A stretch of 9,732 nt of DNA, taken from an uncultured Intrasporangium sp. GTDB taxonomy: Bacteria > Actinomycetota > Actinomycetes > Actinomycetales > Dermatophilaceae. Position numbers and translations under genes: made by a program. The stretch covers positions 1 through 9,732 of the forward strand of contig CALMNV010000135.1 in NCBI GenBank assembly GCA_937873285.1. Direction: 5' to 3'. The number at the start of each line of letters is the position of its first letter. The first letter of the stretch is position 1. Positions 1 to 5,809 of the stretch are shown here, piece after piece. The notes under the pieces were generated by a model. It worked only from the letters and a program-made list of their open reading frames with translations. It searched no databases and was not told where the DNA came from.

Positions 1-81
1 CGCCCGGCCACGGATGACCGCTCGGGCCGCCCGGCCACGGATGACCGCTCGGGCCGCCCGGCCACGGATGACCGCTCCGGC
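1..81 (+). repeat. 27-bp tandem repeat, three copies
   Basis: Three head-to-tail 27-base units lie at 1-27, 28-54 and 55-81. Units 1 and 2 are identical, and unit 3 differs by one base (G to C near its end). The array may continue left of the window. The unit length is a multiple of three, so copy-number change would add or remove nine residues without shifting the frame. No spacers separate the units, so this is a minisatellite-like coding repeat, not a CRISPR. Confidence 0.9.
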
Positions 82-111
82 CGATCTCGCGGGCACGAAC
101 GGCCGTCGTGA
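1..111 (+). CDS. 3' end of an upstream gene with a repeat-encoded C-terminal tail (partial)
   Basis: The frame beginning at base 1 is open to a TGA at 109-111 and has no start inside the window, so only the last 36 residues are seen. The tail is three copies of RPATDDRSG followed by RSRGHERPS. It is hydrophilic, rich in Arg, Asp and Pro, and probably disordered. Eight of nine codons per repeat unit end in G or C, as in neighbouring genes. The strongest support is the stop itself: TGA overlaps the GTG start of the histidine kinase as GTGA (108-111), the same coupling seen at two other gene pairs here. The upstream gene would therefore be the first member of the two-component operon. I do not recognise the protein, and function cannot be inferred from the tail. 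A second frame through the same repeat (from 14) is also open, so coding is likely but not proven. Confidence 0.55.
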   Translation, partial: RPATDDRSGRPATDDRSGRPATDDRSGRSRGHERPS

Positions 112-1535
112 CCGGCGACCGGCAGCGCACAGGCACCGCGGACACCATCCCGGTGCCTGTCGCGCTGCGCTGGACCACCCTCGCCGACGGCGCGGCGCGC
201 GACCCCGAGCCGCCCCTTCCGCAGCCGCGCCGCATGATCGCCCAGCTGGCGCTGGCCGCGGGGGCCGTCTTCGTCCTCATCATGCTCGCCAGCTCATGGG
301 CCGTCAGCCGGCTGGCCGAGCGGGAGGCCGTCAACGACACCGCCAACACGACCAACCTGCTGGCCATGTCCGTGGTGCAGCCCGCGCTGCGGGATGCGCT
401 CCTGACGGGCGACCCGGCGGCATACGACGACCTTGACCGGGTGGTCCGCCGCAACGTGCTGCCCAACGGCATCGTGCGCGTCAAGCTGTGGACCCCCGAC
501 GGGTTGGTCGTCTATGCCGACGAGCGCCGGCTGGTCGGTCAGCGCTTCCCGCTGGCGCCCGAGCAGCTCGACGCGCTCGCCTCTCCGCGCACCAAGGCGG
601 AGGTGTCGAACCTCGCCCGCTCGGAGAACCAGTTCGAACGCGGCGGCGGCCGGCTGCTCGAGGTTTATCGCCCGGTCTGGACCCCCAGTGGGGCCGAGCT
701 GCTCTTCGAGGTCTACGGCGACTACGCGTCGGTGGAGACCCGCGCCCAGGGGCTGTGGCGGGGGTTCGCGGGGCTGCTCACGACGAGCCTGCTCCTGATG
801 CTCGTGCTCCTCGCTCCCATCCTCTGGCGGCTCATCGAACGGCTGGGCGCCGCCCAGCGGCAGCGCGAGCAGCTCATGCGCACCGCCGTCGACGCCTCCG
901 AGCTGGAGCGTCGGCGGATCGCCGCCGACCTGCACGACGGCCCGGTGCAAGACCTCGTGGCCAGCTCGCTCGTCGTCGCCGGCGCCGTGGAGTCGGTGCG
1001 GGCCGAGGGACGCGAGCAGCTCGCGAACCGCCTCGCGCAGGTGGCGGGGACGGTGCGCTCGAGTGTGGCGAGCCTGCGCTCGCTGCTCGTGGACCTCTAC
1101 CCCGCGAGTCTGGCCGCCGCCGGTCTGGCGGCGGCCCTCACCGACCTCACCCGTCCGCTCGCGGCGCGGGGGGTGCAGGTGGACCTTCGCACCGAGCCCG
1201 CCGCGGTCGGGAGGCTTCACGAGACCGTGCAGCAGATCGTCTACCGGGTGACCCGGGAGTGCCTCGGCAACGTCGTCAGGCACGCCGGTGCCACCCGGGT
1301 CGACGTCGCCCTCGCGCACGACCCGACGCATCCGACCCACCCGGTGCTGCTCACCATCGACGACGACGGTGCCGGTTTCGGGCCGGGCGCACCGCCCGTC
1401 ACCGAGGGCCACTTCGGCACCCGCGTCCTCACCGACCTCGCCCGGGAGGCGGGCGCCGTGCTCGAGGTGGCCGCCGCGCCCGGAGCCGGGGTGCACTGGC
1501 GGCTGCGGCTGCGCGCCGACGGTGCCCGGCGATGA
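108..1535 (+). CDS. Two-component sensor histidine kinase, NarL/DesK type
   Basis: A membrane sensor kinase of 475 residues. After a Pro-rich cytoplasmic N-terminus come a first membrane helix at about 44-66, an extracellular sensor region of about 150 residues, and a second helix at about 220-243. The extracellular stretch around VRVKLWTPDGLVVYADERRL resembles a single-Cache fold (inference). The dimerisation domain is HisKA_3 type: ELERRRIAADLHDGPVQDL with phospho-acceptor His276. The ATPase domain shows an N-box (ECLGNVVRHAGA, Asn388) and a G-box (DDDGAGF, 418-424). The final segment reads GHFGTRVLTDLAREAGA where the family usually has GHxGLxxMxERA. The GTG start at 108 is chosen because it overlaps the upstream stop as GTGA; no strong ribosome binding site is visible. 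An internal ATG at 234 just before helix 1 is the alternative. The stop overlaps the regulator start as ATGA, so the two are coupled. The signal sensed is unknown. Confidence 0.93.
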   Translation: MTGDRQRTGTADTIPVPVALRWTTLADGAARDPEPPLPQPRRMIAQLALAAGAVFVLIMLASSWAVSRLAEREAVNDTANTTNLLAMSVVQPALRDALLTGDPAAYDDLDRVVRRNVLPNGIVRVKLWTPDGLVVYADERRLVGQRFPLAPEQLDALASPRTKAEVSNLARSENQFERGGGRLLEVYRPVWTPSGAELLFEVYGDYASVETRAQGLWRGFAGLLTTSLLLMLVLLAPILWRLIERLGAAQRQREQLMRTAVDASELERRRIAADLHDGPVQDLVASSLVVAGAVESVRAEGREQLANRLAQVAGTVRSSVASLRSLLVDLYPASLAAAGLAAALTDLTRPLAARGVQVDLRTEPAAVGRLHETVQQIVYRVTRECLGNVVRHAGATRVDVALAHDPTHPTHPVLLTIDDDGAGFGPGAPPVTEGHFGTRVLTDLAREAGAVLEVAAAPGAGVHWRLRLRADGARR

Positions 1536-2152
1536 TCTCCGTCGTCGTCGTCGACGACCACCACCTCGTCCGGGTCGGCCTGCGCTCCATCCTCGAGGCG
1601 GCCGACGAGGTGGAGGTGGTGGGTGAGGCCGCCGACGGCGGCGAGGCCCTCGACGTGGTCCGTGCGACGACGCCGGACGTGGTGCTCATGGACCTGTCCA
1701 TGCCGCGCGTCGACGGCGTCACCGGCATCCGGCTGCTGCACGAGGCGGGGCTCGACGTGCCCGTCGTCGTGCTCACCTCGTTCGCCGAGACCGACCGGGT
1801 GGCGGCCGCCCTGGCCGCCGGGGCGGTCGGCTATCTGCTCAAGGACAGCGAGCCGCGAGACGTCATCGCCGCGATCCGCTCGGCGGCGGCCGGCTATGCG
1901 CCGCTCGACCCCCGCGTGGCGCGGACGCTGCTGCCGGGCACGTCCGGGCGCGAGGCCCCCTCGGTGCTCAGCTCGCGCGAGCGCGAGGTGCTCTCGCTCG
2001 TGGCCCGGGGGCTGGCCAACAAGCAGGTCGCCAAGGCCCTGGGCATCAGCGAGCGGACCGTCAAGGTGCACCTGGGCAACGTCTTCCGGCATATCGGCGT
2101 CTCCGACCGCACGAGCGCGGCGCTGTGGGCCCGGGACCACGGAGTCGGGTGA
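1532..2152 (+). CDS. Response regulator, NarL/LuxR (FixJ) family
   Basis: A 206-residue transcription regulator, cognate partner of the kinase it overlaps by four bases (ATGA, 1532-1535). The receiver domain occupies about 1-118: acidic pair Asp8-Asp9, phospho-acceptor Asp54 in VVLMDLSMPRVDG, Thr82 in VVVLTSF and the conserved Lys104 in GYLLKD. A linker leads to a LuxR-type helix-turn-helix at about 146-200, starting LSSREREVLSLVARGLANKQ and containing ISERTVKVHLGNVFRHIGV. The length is typical of the family. The longer open frame upstream is the shadow of the kinase gene, so the overlapping ATG is the start. No other target is marked nearby. The next gene, metB, has its own promoter and is not necessarily regulated by this pair. 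Confidence 0.95.
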   Translation: MISVVVVDDHHLVRVGLRSILEAADEVEVVGEAADGGEALDVVRATTPDVVLMDLSMPRVDGVTGIRLLHEAGLDVPVVVLTSFAETDRVAAALAAGAVGYLLKDSEPRDVIAAIRSAAAGYAPLDPRVARTLLPGTSGREAPSVLSSREREVLSLVARGLANKQVAKALGISERTVKVHLGNVFRHIGVSDRTSAALWARDHGVG

Positions 2153-2219
2153 CCGCGAGCGGCCCGCCGGAGCCGCCCTGCTCGTCGACGGTGGTCGAGG
2201 TCGCGGGCGCCCGCAGCCG

Positions 2220-2225
2220 TAGGGT
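2220..2225 (+). promoter_or_regulatory. Candidate -10 element of a leaderless metB promoter
   Basis: TAGGGT fits the actinobacterial -10 pattern TANNNT and sits exactly seven bases before the ATG at 2233, which puts the expected transcription start on the start codon itself. No convincing -35 is visible. The same TANNNT-N7-ATG geometry recurs at hemolysin III on the other strand. The overlapping AGGG could alternatively act as a ribosome binding site eight bases from the ATG. Confidence 0.55.
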
Positions 2226-2232
2226 GGCGGGC

Positions 2233-3411
2233 ATGGCAGACGACCACGGCTTCTCCACCCGCGCCATCCACGCCGGCCAGGAGCCGGACCCGCTGACCGG
2301 CGCGGTGGTGACCCCCATCTACCAGGTCTCGACCTACAAGCAGGACGGCATCGGCGGCTTCCGCGGCGGCTACGAGTACAGCCGGTCGGCAAACCCCACC
2401 CGCACCGCGCTCGAGGAGTGCCTCGCCGCCCTCGAGTCCGGTGGGCGTGGCTTCGCCTTCGCCTCGGGCCTGGCTGGCCAGGACACCGTATGCCGCGCGC
2501 TCCTCACTCCCGGCGACCACGTGGTCGTGCCCTCGGACGCCTACGGCGGGACCTACCGCTACTTCGACAAGGTGGCCGGCCGGCAGGGCATCGAGCACTC
2601 CATCGCGACGCTCGCCGACGTCGACGCGGTCCGGGCGGCGATCCGCCCCGGCCGCACCCGCATGGTGTGGGTGGAGACCCCCACCAACCCGCTGCTCGGC
2701 GTGGCGGACATCGCGGCCATCGCCGAGGTGGCGCATGCGGCGGGCGCGGTCCTCGTCGTCGACAACACGTTCGCGACGGCATACCTGCAGCACCCACTCG
2801 CCCTCGGCGCCGACATCGTCGTCCACTCGACGACGAAGTACTCCGGCGGGCACAGCGACGTCGTCGGTGGGGCCGTCATCACCCGGCGCGGCGTCGAGGT
2901 CGCCGGCTACGAGGACGCGGCGGAGCGGATCGCCTTCCACCAGAACTCCATCGGGGGAGTGGCTGGGCCCTTCGACGCGTGGCTCACGCTGCGCGGGCTG
3001 AAGACCCTCGCGGTGCGGATGGAGCGTCACTGCGACAACGCCGAGAAGGTGGCCGACTTCCTCACCACCCACCCGGCCGTGTCCCACGTGCTCTATCCGG
3101 GGCTGCCCACGCACCCCAACCACGACGTGGCCGCCCGGCAGATGAAGCGCTTCGGCGGCATGGTGTCCTTCCGGCTGCACAAGGGCGAGGACGCCGCGGT
3201 GCAGACCTGCGCGGCGGTGTCGCTGTGGACTCTCGGCGAGTCGCTCGGCGGCGTCGAGTCACTCATCGAGCACCCGGCCCGGATGACCCACGCCTCGGTC
3301 ACCGGCACGCAGCTCGAGGTCCCCGGCGACCTGGTGCGCCTGTCGGTGGGCATCGAGGACGCCGACGACCTCATCGCCGACCTGCGCGAGGCACTCGACG
3401 TCCACGGCTGA
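2233..3411 (+). CDS. metB: Cystathionine gamma-synthase / gamma-lyase family PLP enzyme
   Basis: A 392-residue cytosolic PLP enzyme of the Cys/Met metabolism family. The synthase joins O-acyl-homoserine and cysteine to cystathionine (trans-sulfuration toward methionine); close relatives run the reverse step as gamma-lyase, and sequence alone does not separate these. Seen motifs: YEYSRSANPTRTALEE (47-62) with the tyrosine and arginine that contact PLP phosphate across the dimer, SDAYGGTYR with the ring-stacking Tyr104, VVDNTFAT with Asp177, and STTKYSGGHSDVVGG with the Schiff-base Lys202. The C-terminus SLGGVESLIEHPARMTHA and VRLSVGIED is family standard, and the length is normal. ATG 2233 is chosen because the conserved N-terminus (HGFSTRAIHAGQEPD) starts just after it; an upstream in-frame ATG at 2125 lies inside the regulator gene. 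It sits beside greA as in Mycobacterium (metB, Rv1079), supporting the metB name. Confidence 0.9.
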   Translation: MADDHGFSTRAIHAGQEPDPLTGAVVTPIYQVSTYKQDGIGGFRGGYEYSRSANPTRTALEECLAALESGGRGFAFASGLAGQDTVCRALLTPGDHVVVPSDAYGGTYRYFDKVAGRQGIEHSIATLADVDAVRAAIRPGRTRMVWVETPTNPLLGVADIAAIAEVAHAAGAVLVVDNTFATAYLQHPLALGADIVVHSTTKYSGGHSDVVGGAVITRRGVEVAGYEDAAERIAFHQNSIGGVAGPFDAWLTLRGLKTLAVRMERHCDNAEKVADFLTTHPAVSHVLYPGLPTHPNHDVAARQMKRFGGMVSFRLHKGEDAAVQTCAAVSLWTLGESLGGVESLIEHPARMTHASVTGTQLEVPGDLVRLSVGIEDADDLIADLREALDVHG

Positions 3412-3430
3412 CGGCAGGGGAGCGGCGACT

Positions 3431-3469
3431 CGGGAGCTCCCGGCCGCCGTCGTGGGCGGGGCGGCGGTC
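3431..3469. terminator. Possible bidirectional terminator between convergent metB and greA
   Basis: The 56-base gap between the two convergent stop codons holds a perfect 12-base palindrome at 3431-3442. It also holds a GC-only stem pairing 3442-3449 with 3462-3469 (one G-U pair, 12-base loop), which reaches the greA stop. Neither is followed by a U tract, so if they terminate they are of the U-poor kind common in high-GC actinobacteria. Confidence 0.35.
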
Positions 3470-3953
3470 AGCCGGTGTAGGGCTTGGCCTCGAGGATGCG
3501 CACCTCGACGGTCTTGCCGCCAGGAGTCTCGTAGCTGACCGTGTCGCCGACGCTCTTGCCGTTGATCGCCGCTCCCATGGCCGACTTCTCGGAGAAGACC
3601 TGCAGCTCGGAGCCCGCCGCGATCTCCCTGTTGCCCAGCAGGAACGTCTCCTCCTCCCCGAACAGCTCGACCGTCACGAGCATCCCCGGCTCGACCACGC
3701 CGTCGTCGGGCGGGGTCTCGCCGATGGTGGCGCCGTGCAGCAGCTCGGTGAGCTGGCGGATGCGGGCCTCCATCTTGCCCTGCTCCTCGCGGGCGGCGTG
3801 GTAGCCGCCGTTCTCCTTGAGGTCACCCTCCTCCCGGGCCTCCTCGATCTTGCGGGCGATCTCGATGCGACCCTCGCCCGAGAGCTGGTCCAGCTCCGCC
3901 TTTAGGCGGTCGTAGGCCTCTTGGGTCAGGAAGCCTGCAGCGGTCTCGGTCAC
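3468..3953 (-). CDS. greA: Transcription elongation factor GreA
   Basis: A 161-residue GreA (typical length 158-164). It enters the secondary channel of RNA polymerase and stimulates cleavage of backtracked RNA. The N-terminal coiled coil runs over about residues 10-75, and the tip motif GDLKENGGYHAAREEQGK carries the two catalytic acids, Asp44 and Glu47. The C-terminal FKBP-like domain follows (about 80-158), with VTVELFGEEETFLLG and the GREA signature region around SEKSAMGAAINGKSVGD. The GTG start at 3953 is chosen because GAGGAG lies six bases upstream and the protein then begins VTETAAGFLTQEAYDRL as in actinobacterial homologues. A longer open frame to 4034 would translate leader hairpins and is not credible. 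The gene lies 200 bases downstream of DUF4307, with its own promoter and leader elements in between. Confidence 0.95.
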   Translation of the reverse strand: MTETAAGFLTQEAYDRLKAELDQLSGEGRIEIARKIEEAREEGDLKENGGYHAAREEQGKMEARIRQLTELLHGATIGETPPDDGVVEPGMLVTVELFGEEETFLLGNREIAAGSELQVFSEKSAMGAAINGKSVGDTVSYETPGGKTVEVRILEAKPYTG

Positions 3954-3974
3954 GGTGAACTCCTCGGAGGTTCC

Positions 3975-4002
3975 GCCGCCCACGCGTCCTCGCGCGGGCG
4001 GC
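3975..4002 (-). promoter_or_regulatory. Stable hairpin in the greA leader next to the ribosome binding site
   Basis: A 12-bp GC stem (one G-U pair) with a four-base AGGA loop. It starts immediately after the U-rich tract of the upstream terminator-like element and ends nine bases before the GAGGAG Shine-Dalgarno (3960-3965). There is no U tract after it, so it is unlikely to terminate on its own. It could protect the 5' end of processed greA mRNA or influence ribosome access; that role is inference. Confidence 0.5.
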
Positions 4003-4052
4003 AAAAAGAAAACGAGGCCCGACCGTGATGCCAAGGAGGACCGGTCGCGGCC
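4003..4052 (-). terminator. Intrinsic-terminator-like attenuator inside the greA leader
   Basis: Read on the minus strand, GGCC(G)CGACCG at 4052-4042 pairs with CGGTCGGGCC at 4025-4016. This gives ten base pairs with one bulged G and a 16-base loop, followed after TCG by TTTTCTTTTT (4012-4003). A GC-rich stem plus a U-rich tract is the classic Rho-independent layout and is the only U-tailed hairpin I found in the native part of the window. It lies between the greA promoter and the greA start, so it should both stop read-through from DUF4307 and truncate transcripts from the greA promoter. Confidence 0.65.
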
Positions 4053-4067
4053 CCGTGCTGAGCCTCC

Positions 4068-4095
4068 ATCGTATCAAGACTGCCCCGGAGTCCAA
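4068..4095 (-). promoter_or_regulatory. Candidate greA promoter
   Basis: On the minus strand, TTGGAC (4095-4090) and TACGAT (4073-4068) are separated by 16 bases. The -10 is preceded by TGA, giving an extended TGn-TACGAT. The predicted start is near 4061, about 108 bases before the greA GTG and only about nine bases before the terminator-like hairpin begins. The -35 match is partial; the -10 fits TANNNT. Confidence 0.6.
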
Positions 4096-4122
4096 GCTGT
4101 TCGCGGCGAGCAGCGGCCTCCC

Positions 4123-4143
4123 GCGGGCGTCGCAGCGGCCCGC
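4123..4143 (-). terminator. Possible terminator hairpin after the DUF4307 gene
   Basis: Eleven bases past the DUF4307 stop there is a perfect 6-bp GC stem (GCGGGC with GCCCGC, nine-base loop) and no U tract. Support is weak on its own; position after a stop codon is the main argument. Confidence 0.25.
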
Positions 4144-4153
4144 AGCAGGTCGG

Positions 4154-4519
4154 TCAGCGAGGCACGCAGCCGGTCACCTCGCCGGTGACCGCCCGGGAGG
4201 TGGTGCGCACCGTGGTGGTGTGCCTGCTGGTGTCCCGTGGAGCCGCGGGCACCGGCACGGCCACCGTGCCGACGGTGCCGAAGTCGCTGGCCAGGGCCCG
4301 CACCCGGCAGGTGAGGGGAGCGCCGCCCGCGCGGGTGACGTCGAAGGTGACCCGCACCGTCCGGTCGTCGAGGACCTTGTAGCCGTAGGTCTGCCAGGTG
4401 ATCTGCCCGGCGGACGACGCCAGCCCGAACCACACGGCGAGCGCGACACCCGCACCGATCCCGAGACCTCCGATGACCCACCAGCGCAGCTGGCCAGGAC
4501 GCGGACGGGGCAGAGGCAT
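4154..4519 (-). CDS. DUF4307 family membrane-anchored protein
   Basis: A 121-residue protein of unknown function found in actinobacteria next to mca (Rv1081c in M. tuberculosis). A short basic N-terminus (MPLPRPRPGQLRWW) is followed by one membrane helix at about 14-35. A beta-rich extracytoplasmic domain then contains the DUF4307 pattern: YGYKVLDDRTVRVTFDVTR, a Cys in LTCRVRALASDFGTVG, and a second Cys near the C-terminus (TGEVTGCVPR). The two cysteines could form a disulfide outside the cell (inference). ATG 4519 is chosen because GGAG sits seven bases upstream and it places the helix at the N-terminus. It is divergent from mca across a 124-base gap. Conserved adjacency to mca and greA is the only functional hint. 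Confidence 0.82.
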   Translation of the reverse strand: MPLPRPRPGQLRWWVIGGLGIGAGVALAVWFGLASSAGQITWQTYGYKVLDDRTVRVTFDVTRAGGAPLTCRVRALASDFGTVGTVAVPVPAAPRDTSRHTTTVRTTSRAVTGEVTGCVPR

Positions 4520-4643
4520 GCGAACACTCCGGGTGAGAGGATGGCGGACGGGCCCAGTCTCCCTCATCGAGGGGCCGGGCCCTGTGCAGGGTGCGGGTGC
4601 CGGGTGGCGTCCGCCGTGGCGGTCGGAGCGAGCGAGGAGTTTC

Positions 4644-5591
4644 GTGTCTGAGGGCATGCGGTTGATGGCGGTGCACGCGCACCCCGATGACGAGTCGAGC
4701 AAGGGCGCGGCGGCGACGGCGAAGTACGTCGCTGCGGGCGCGCTGGTCATTGTGGTCTCCTGCACGGGCGGTGAGCGCGGTGACGTGCTCAACCCCAACC
4801 TGAAGGACGACCCCGACCTGCTCCGCGACCTGGTCGAGTTCCGCCGCCGGGAGATGAAGGCGGCGCAGGACATCCTCGGCTGCGAGCACACGTGGCTGGG
4901 CTTCGTCGACTCCGGGCTGCCGGAGGGCGACCCGCTGCCGCCGCTGCCTCCCGGGTGCTTCGCCCTGGAGGACCTCGACGTGGCCACGGAGGCGCTCGTC
5001 CGCGTCGTGCGCGACTTCCGGCCCCACGTCATGACGACCTACGACGAGCAGGGCGGCTATCCCCATCCGGACCACATCATGACCCACCGCGTCGGGATGG
5101 CCGCGTTCGCCGCGGCAGGCGACCCGACGGCATACCCCGACGCCGGGCCGCCCTGGCAACCGCTCAAGGTCTACTACAACGGTGGCCTGCGCCTGGAGCG
5201 GGTGCGCGCGCTGCACAAGGCGATGCTCGCCCGGGGACTGCAGAGCCCGTATGCCGAGTGGCTGGAGAAGTGGCAGTCGCGGCGGGAGGAGCGGGTCACC
5301 ACGCGGGTGCCGTGCGCCGACTACTTCGCGGTGCGCGACCGGGCCCTGCTCGCGCATGCCACGCAGGTCGACCCCGGCGGCTTCTGGTTCCAGGTCCCAC
5401 TGGAGATCCAGCGCGAGGTGTGGGGCACCGACGACTTCGAGGCGGCGCTGTCCTACGTGCCGATCCCCGACGACGAGGACGACCTCTTCGCCGGGCTCGG
5501 CACCGCCCAGCAGGCCGACGCGCTCGCGACCCGGGGCGGGCTCCAGCTGGCCTACGACGGGCGACTGACCTTCGAGGCGGTGCGCTCGTGA
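4644..5591 (+). CDS. mca: Mycothiol S-conjugate amidase
   Basis: A 315-residue zinc amidase of the GlcNAc-PI deacetylase (LmbE/MshB) fold. It cleaves mycothiol conjugates of electrophiles and drugs into a mercapturic acid for export plus GlcN-inositol, so it is a cytosolic detoxification enzyme. Seen motifs: MAVHAHPDDESSKG with His13, Asp15 and Asp16 (zinc ligands and general base by MshB numbering), TGGERGDVLNPNL, EHTWLGFVDSGLP, and TTYDEQGGYPHPDHIMTH with Tyr139, His141, Asp143 and zinc ligand His144. The GTG start at 4644 gives VSEGMRLMAVHAHP, which matches the mycobacterial start MSELRLMAVHAHP as I recall it; AGGAG lies four bases upstream. An ATG at 4656 is an alternative. It carries about 28 residues beyond the usual LFAG ending (M. 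tuberculosis Mca is about 288 residues). The stop overlaps the next gene as GTGA. Confidence 0.95.
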   Translation: MSEGMRLMAVHAHPDDESSKGAAATAKYVAAGALVIVVSCTGGERGDVLNPNLKDDPDLLRDLVEFRRREMKAAQDILGCEHTWLGFVDSGLPEGDPLPPLPPGCFALEDLDVATEALVRVVRDFRPHVMTTYDEQGGYPHPDHIMTHRVGMAAFAAAGDPTAYPDAGPPWQPLKVYYNGGLRLERVRALHKAMLARGLQSPYAEWLEKWQSRREERVTTRVPCADYFAVRDRALLAHATQVDPGGFWFQVPLEIQREVWGTDDFEAALSYVPIPDDEDDLFAGLGTAQQADALATRGGLQLAYDGRLTFEAVRS

Positions 5592-5809
5592 ACGGCGGTG
5601 GCAGCCTGCCGGTCGGTCCCGGCGTGTGGGCCTTCGTCGCGGCCTTCCTCCTCGCGCTGGCCCTCTGGCTGCTCATGCGCAACATGAACAGCCGCATGCG
5701 CCGGATGGCCTATCGGGAGCGGGACCGAGCTGGGCAGTCGCAGGAGGGCTCCGTCGAGGAGCGGGGGGACGCAGCGCCCGGGCAGGGTCAGGCGGCGCCG
5801 CCCCCGTAG
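5588..5809 (+). CDS. Small single-pass membrane protein downstream of mca
   Basis: A 73-residue protein beginning at GTG 5588, whose start overlaps the mca stop as GTGA, so translation is coupled. Residues about 10-29 (GPGVWAFVAAFLLALALWLL) form one membrane helix. A basic stretch follows (MRNMNSRMRRMAYRERDR), then a hydrophilic, Gln/Glu/Gly/Pro-rich tail. By the positive-inside rule the tail should be cytoplasmic. It matches the position and layout of the small membrane protein after mca in Mycobacterium (Rv1083). Function is unknown; coupling suggests co-production with Mca, perhaps as membrane recruitment (speculative). Its last 22 bases overlap the 3' end of hemolysin III on the other strand. 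Confidence 0.8.
   Translation: MNGGGSLPVGPGVWAFVAAFLLALALWLLMRNMNSRMRRMAYRERDRAGQSQEGSVEERGDAAPGQGQAAPPP

Noticed and set aside
1..81. CRISPR array
   Set aside because: The 27-base units are directly abutting with no spacers and sit in an open coding frame.
14..436. Open frame from ATG 14 with three MTARAARPR repeats
   Set aside because: It overlaps the kinase gene out of frame for most of its length. The repeat is better read in frame 1, whose stop overlaps the kinase start as GTGA.
294..1496. 400-residue minus-strand frame across the kinase gene
   Set aside because: Antisense shadow of a GC-rich gene; composition rich in Arg, Gly and His with no recognisable motif, while the plus frame has full kinase motifs.
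2125..2232. Earlier metB start at ATG 2125
   Set aside because: It lies inside the response regulator gene, and the family N-terminus begins just after ATG 2233.
3954..4034. N-terminal extension of GreA
   Set aside because: It would translate the leader hairpin and U-rich tract and adds residues absent from GreA. GTG 3953 has a good ribosome binding site.
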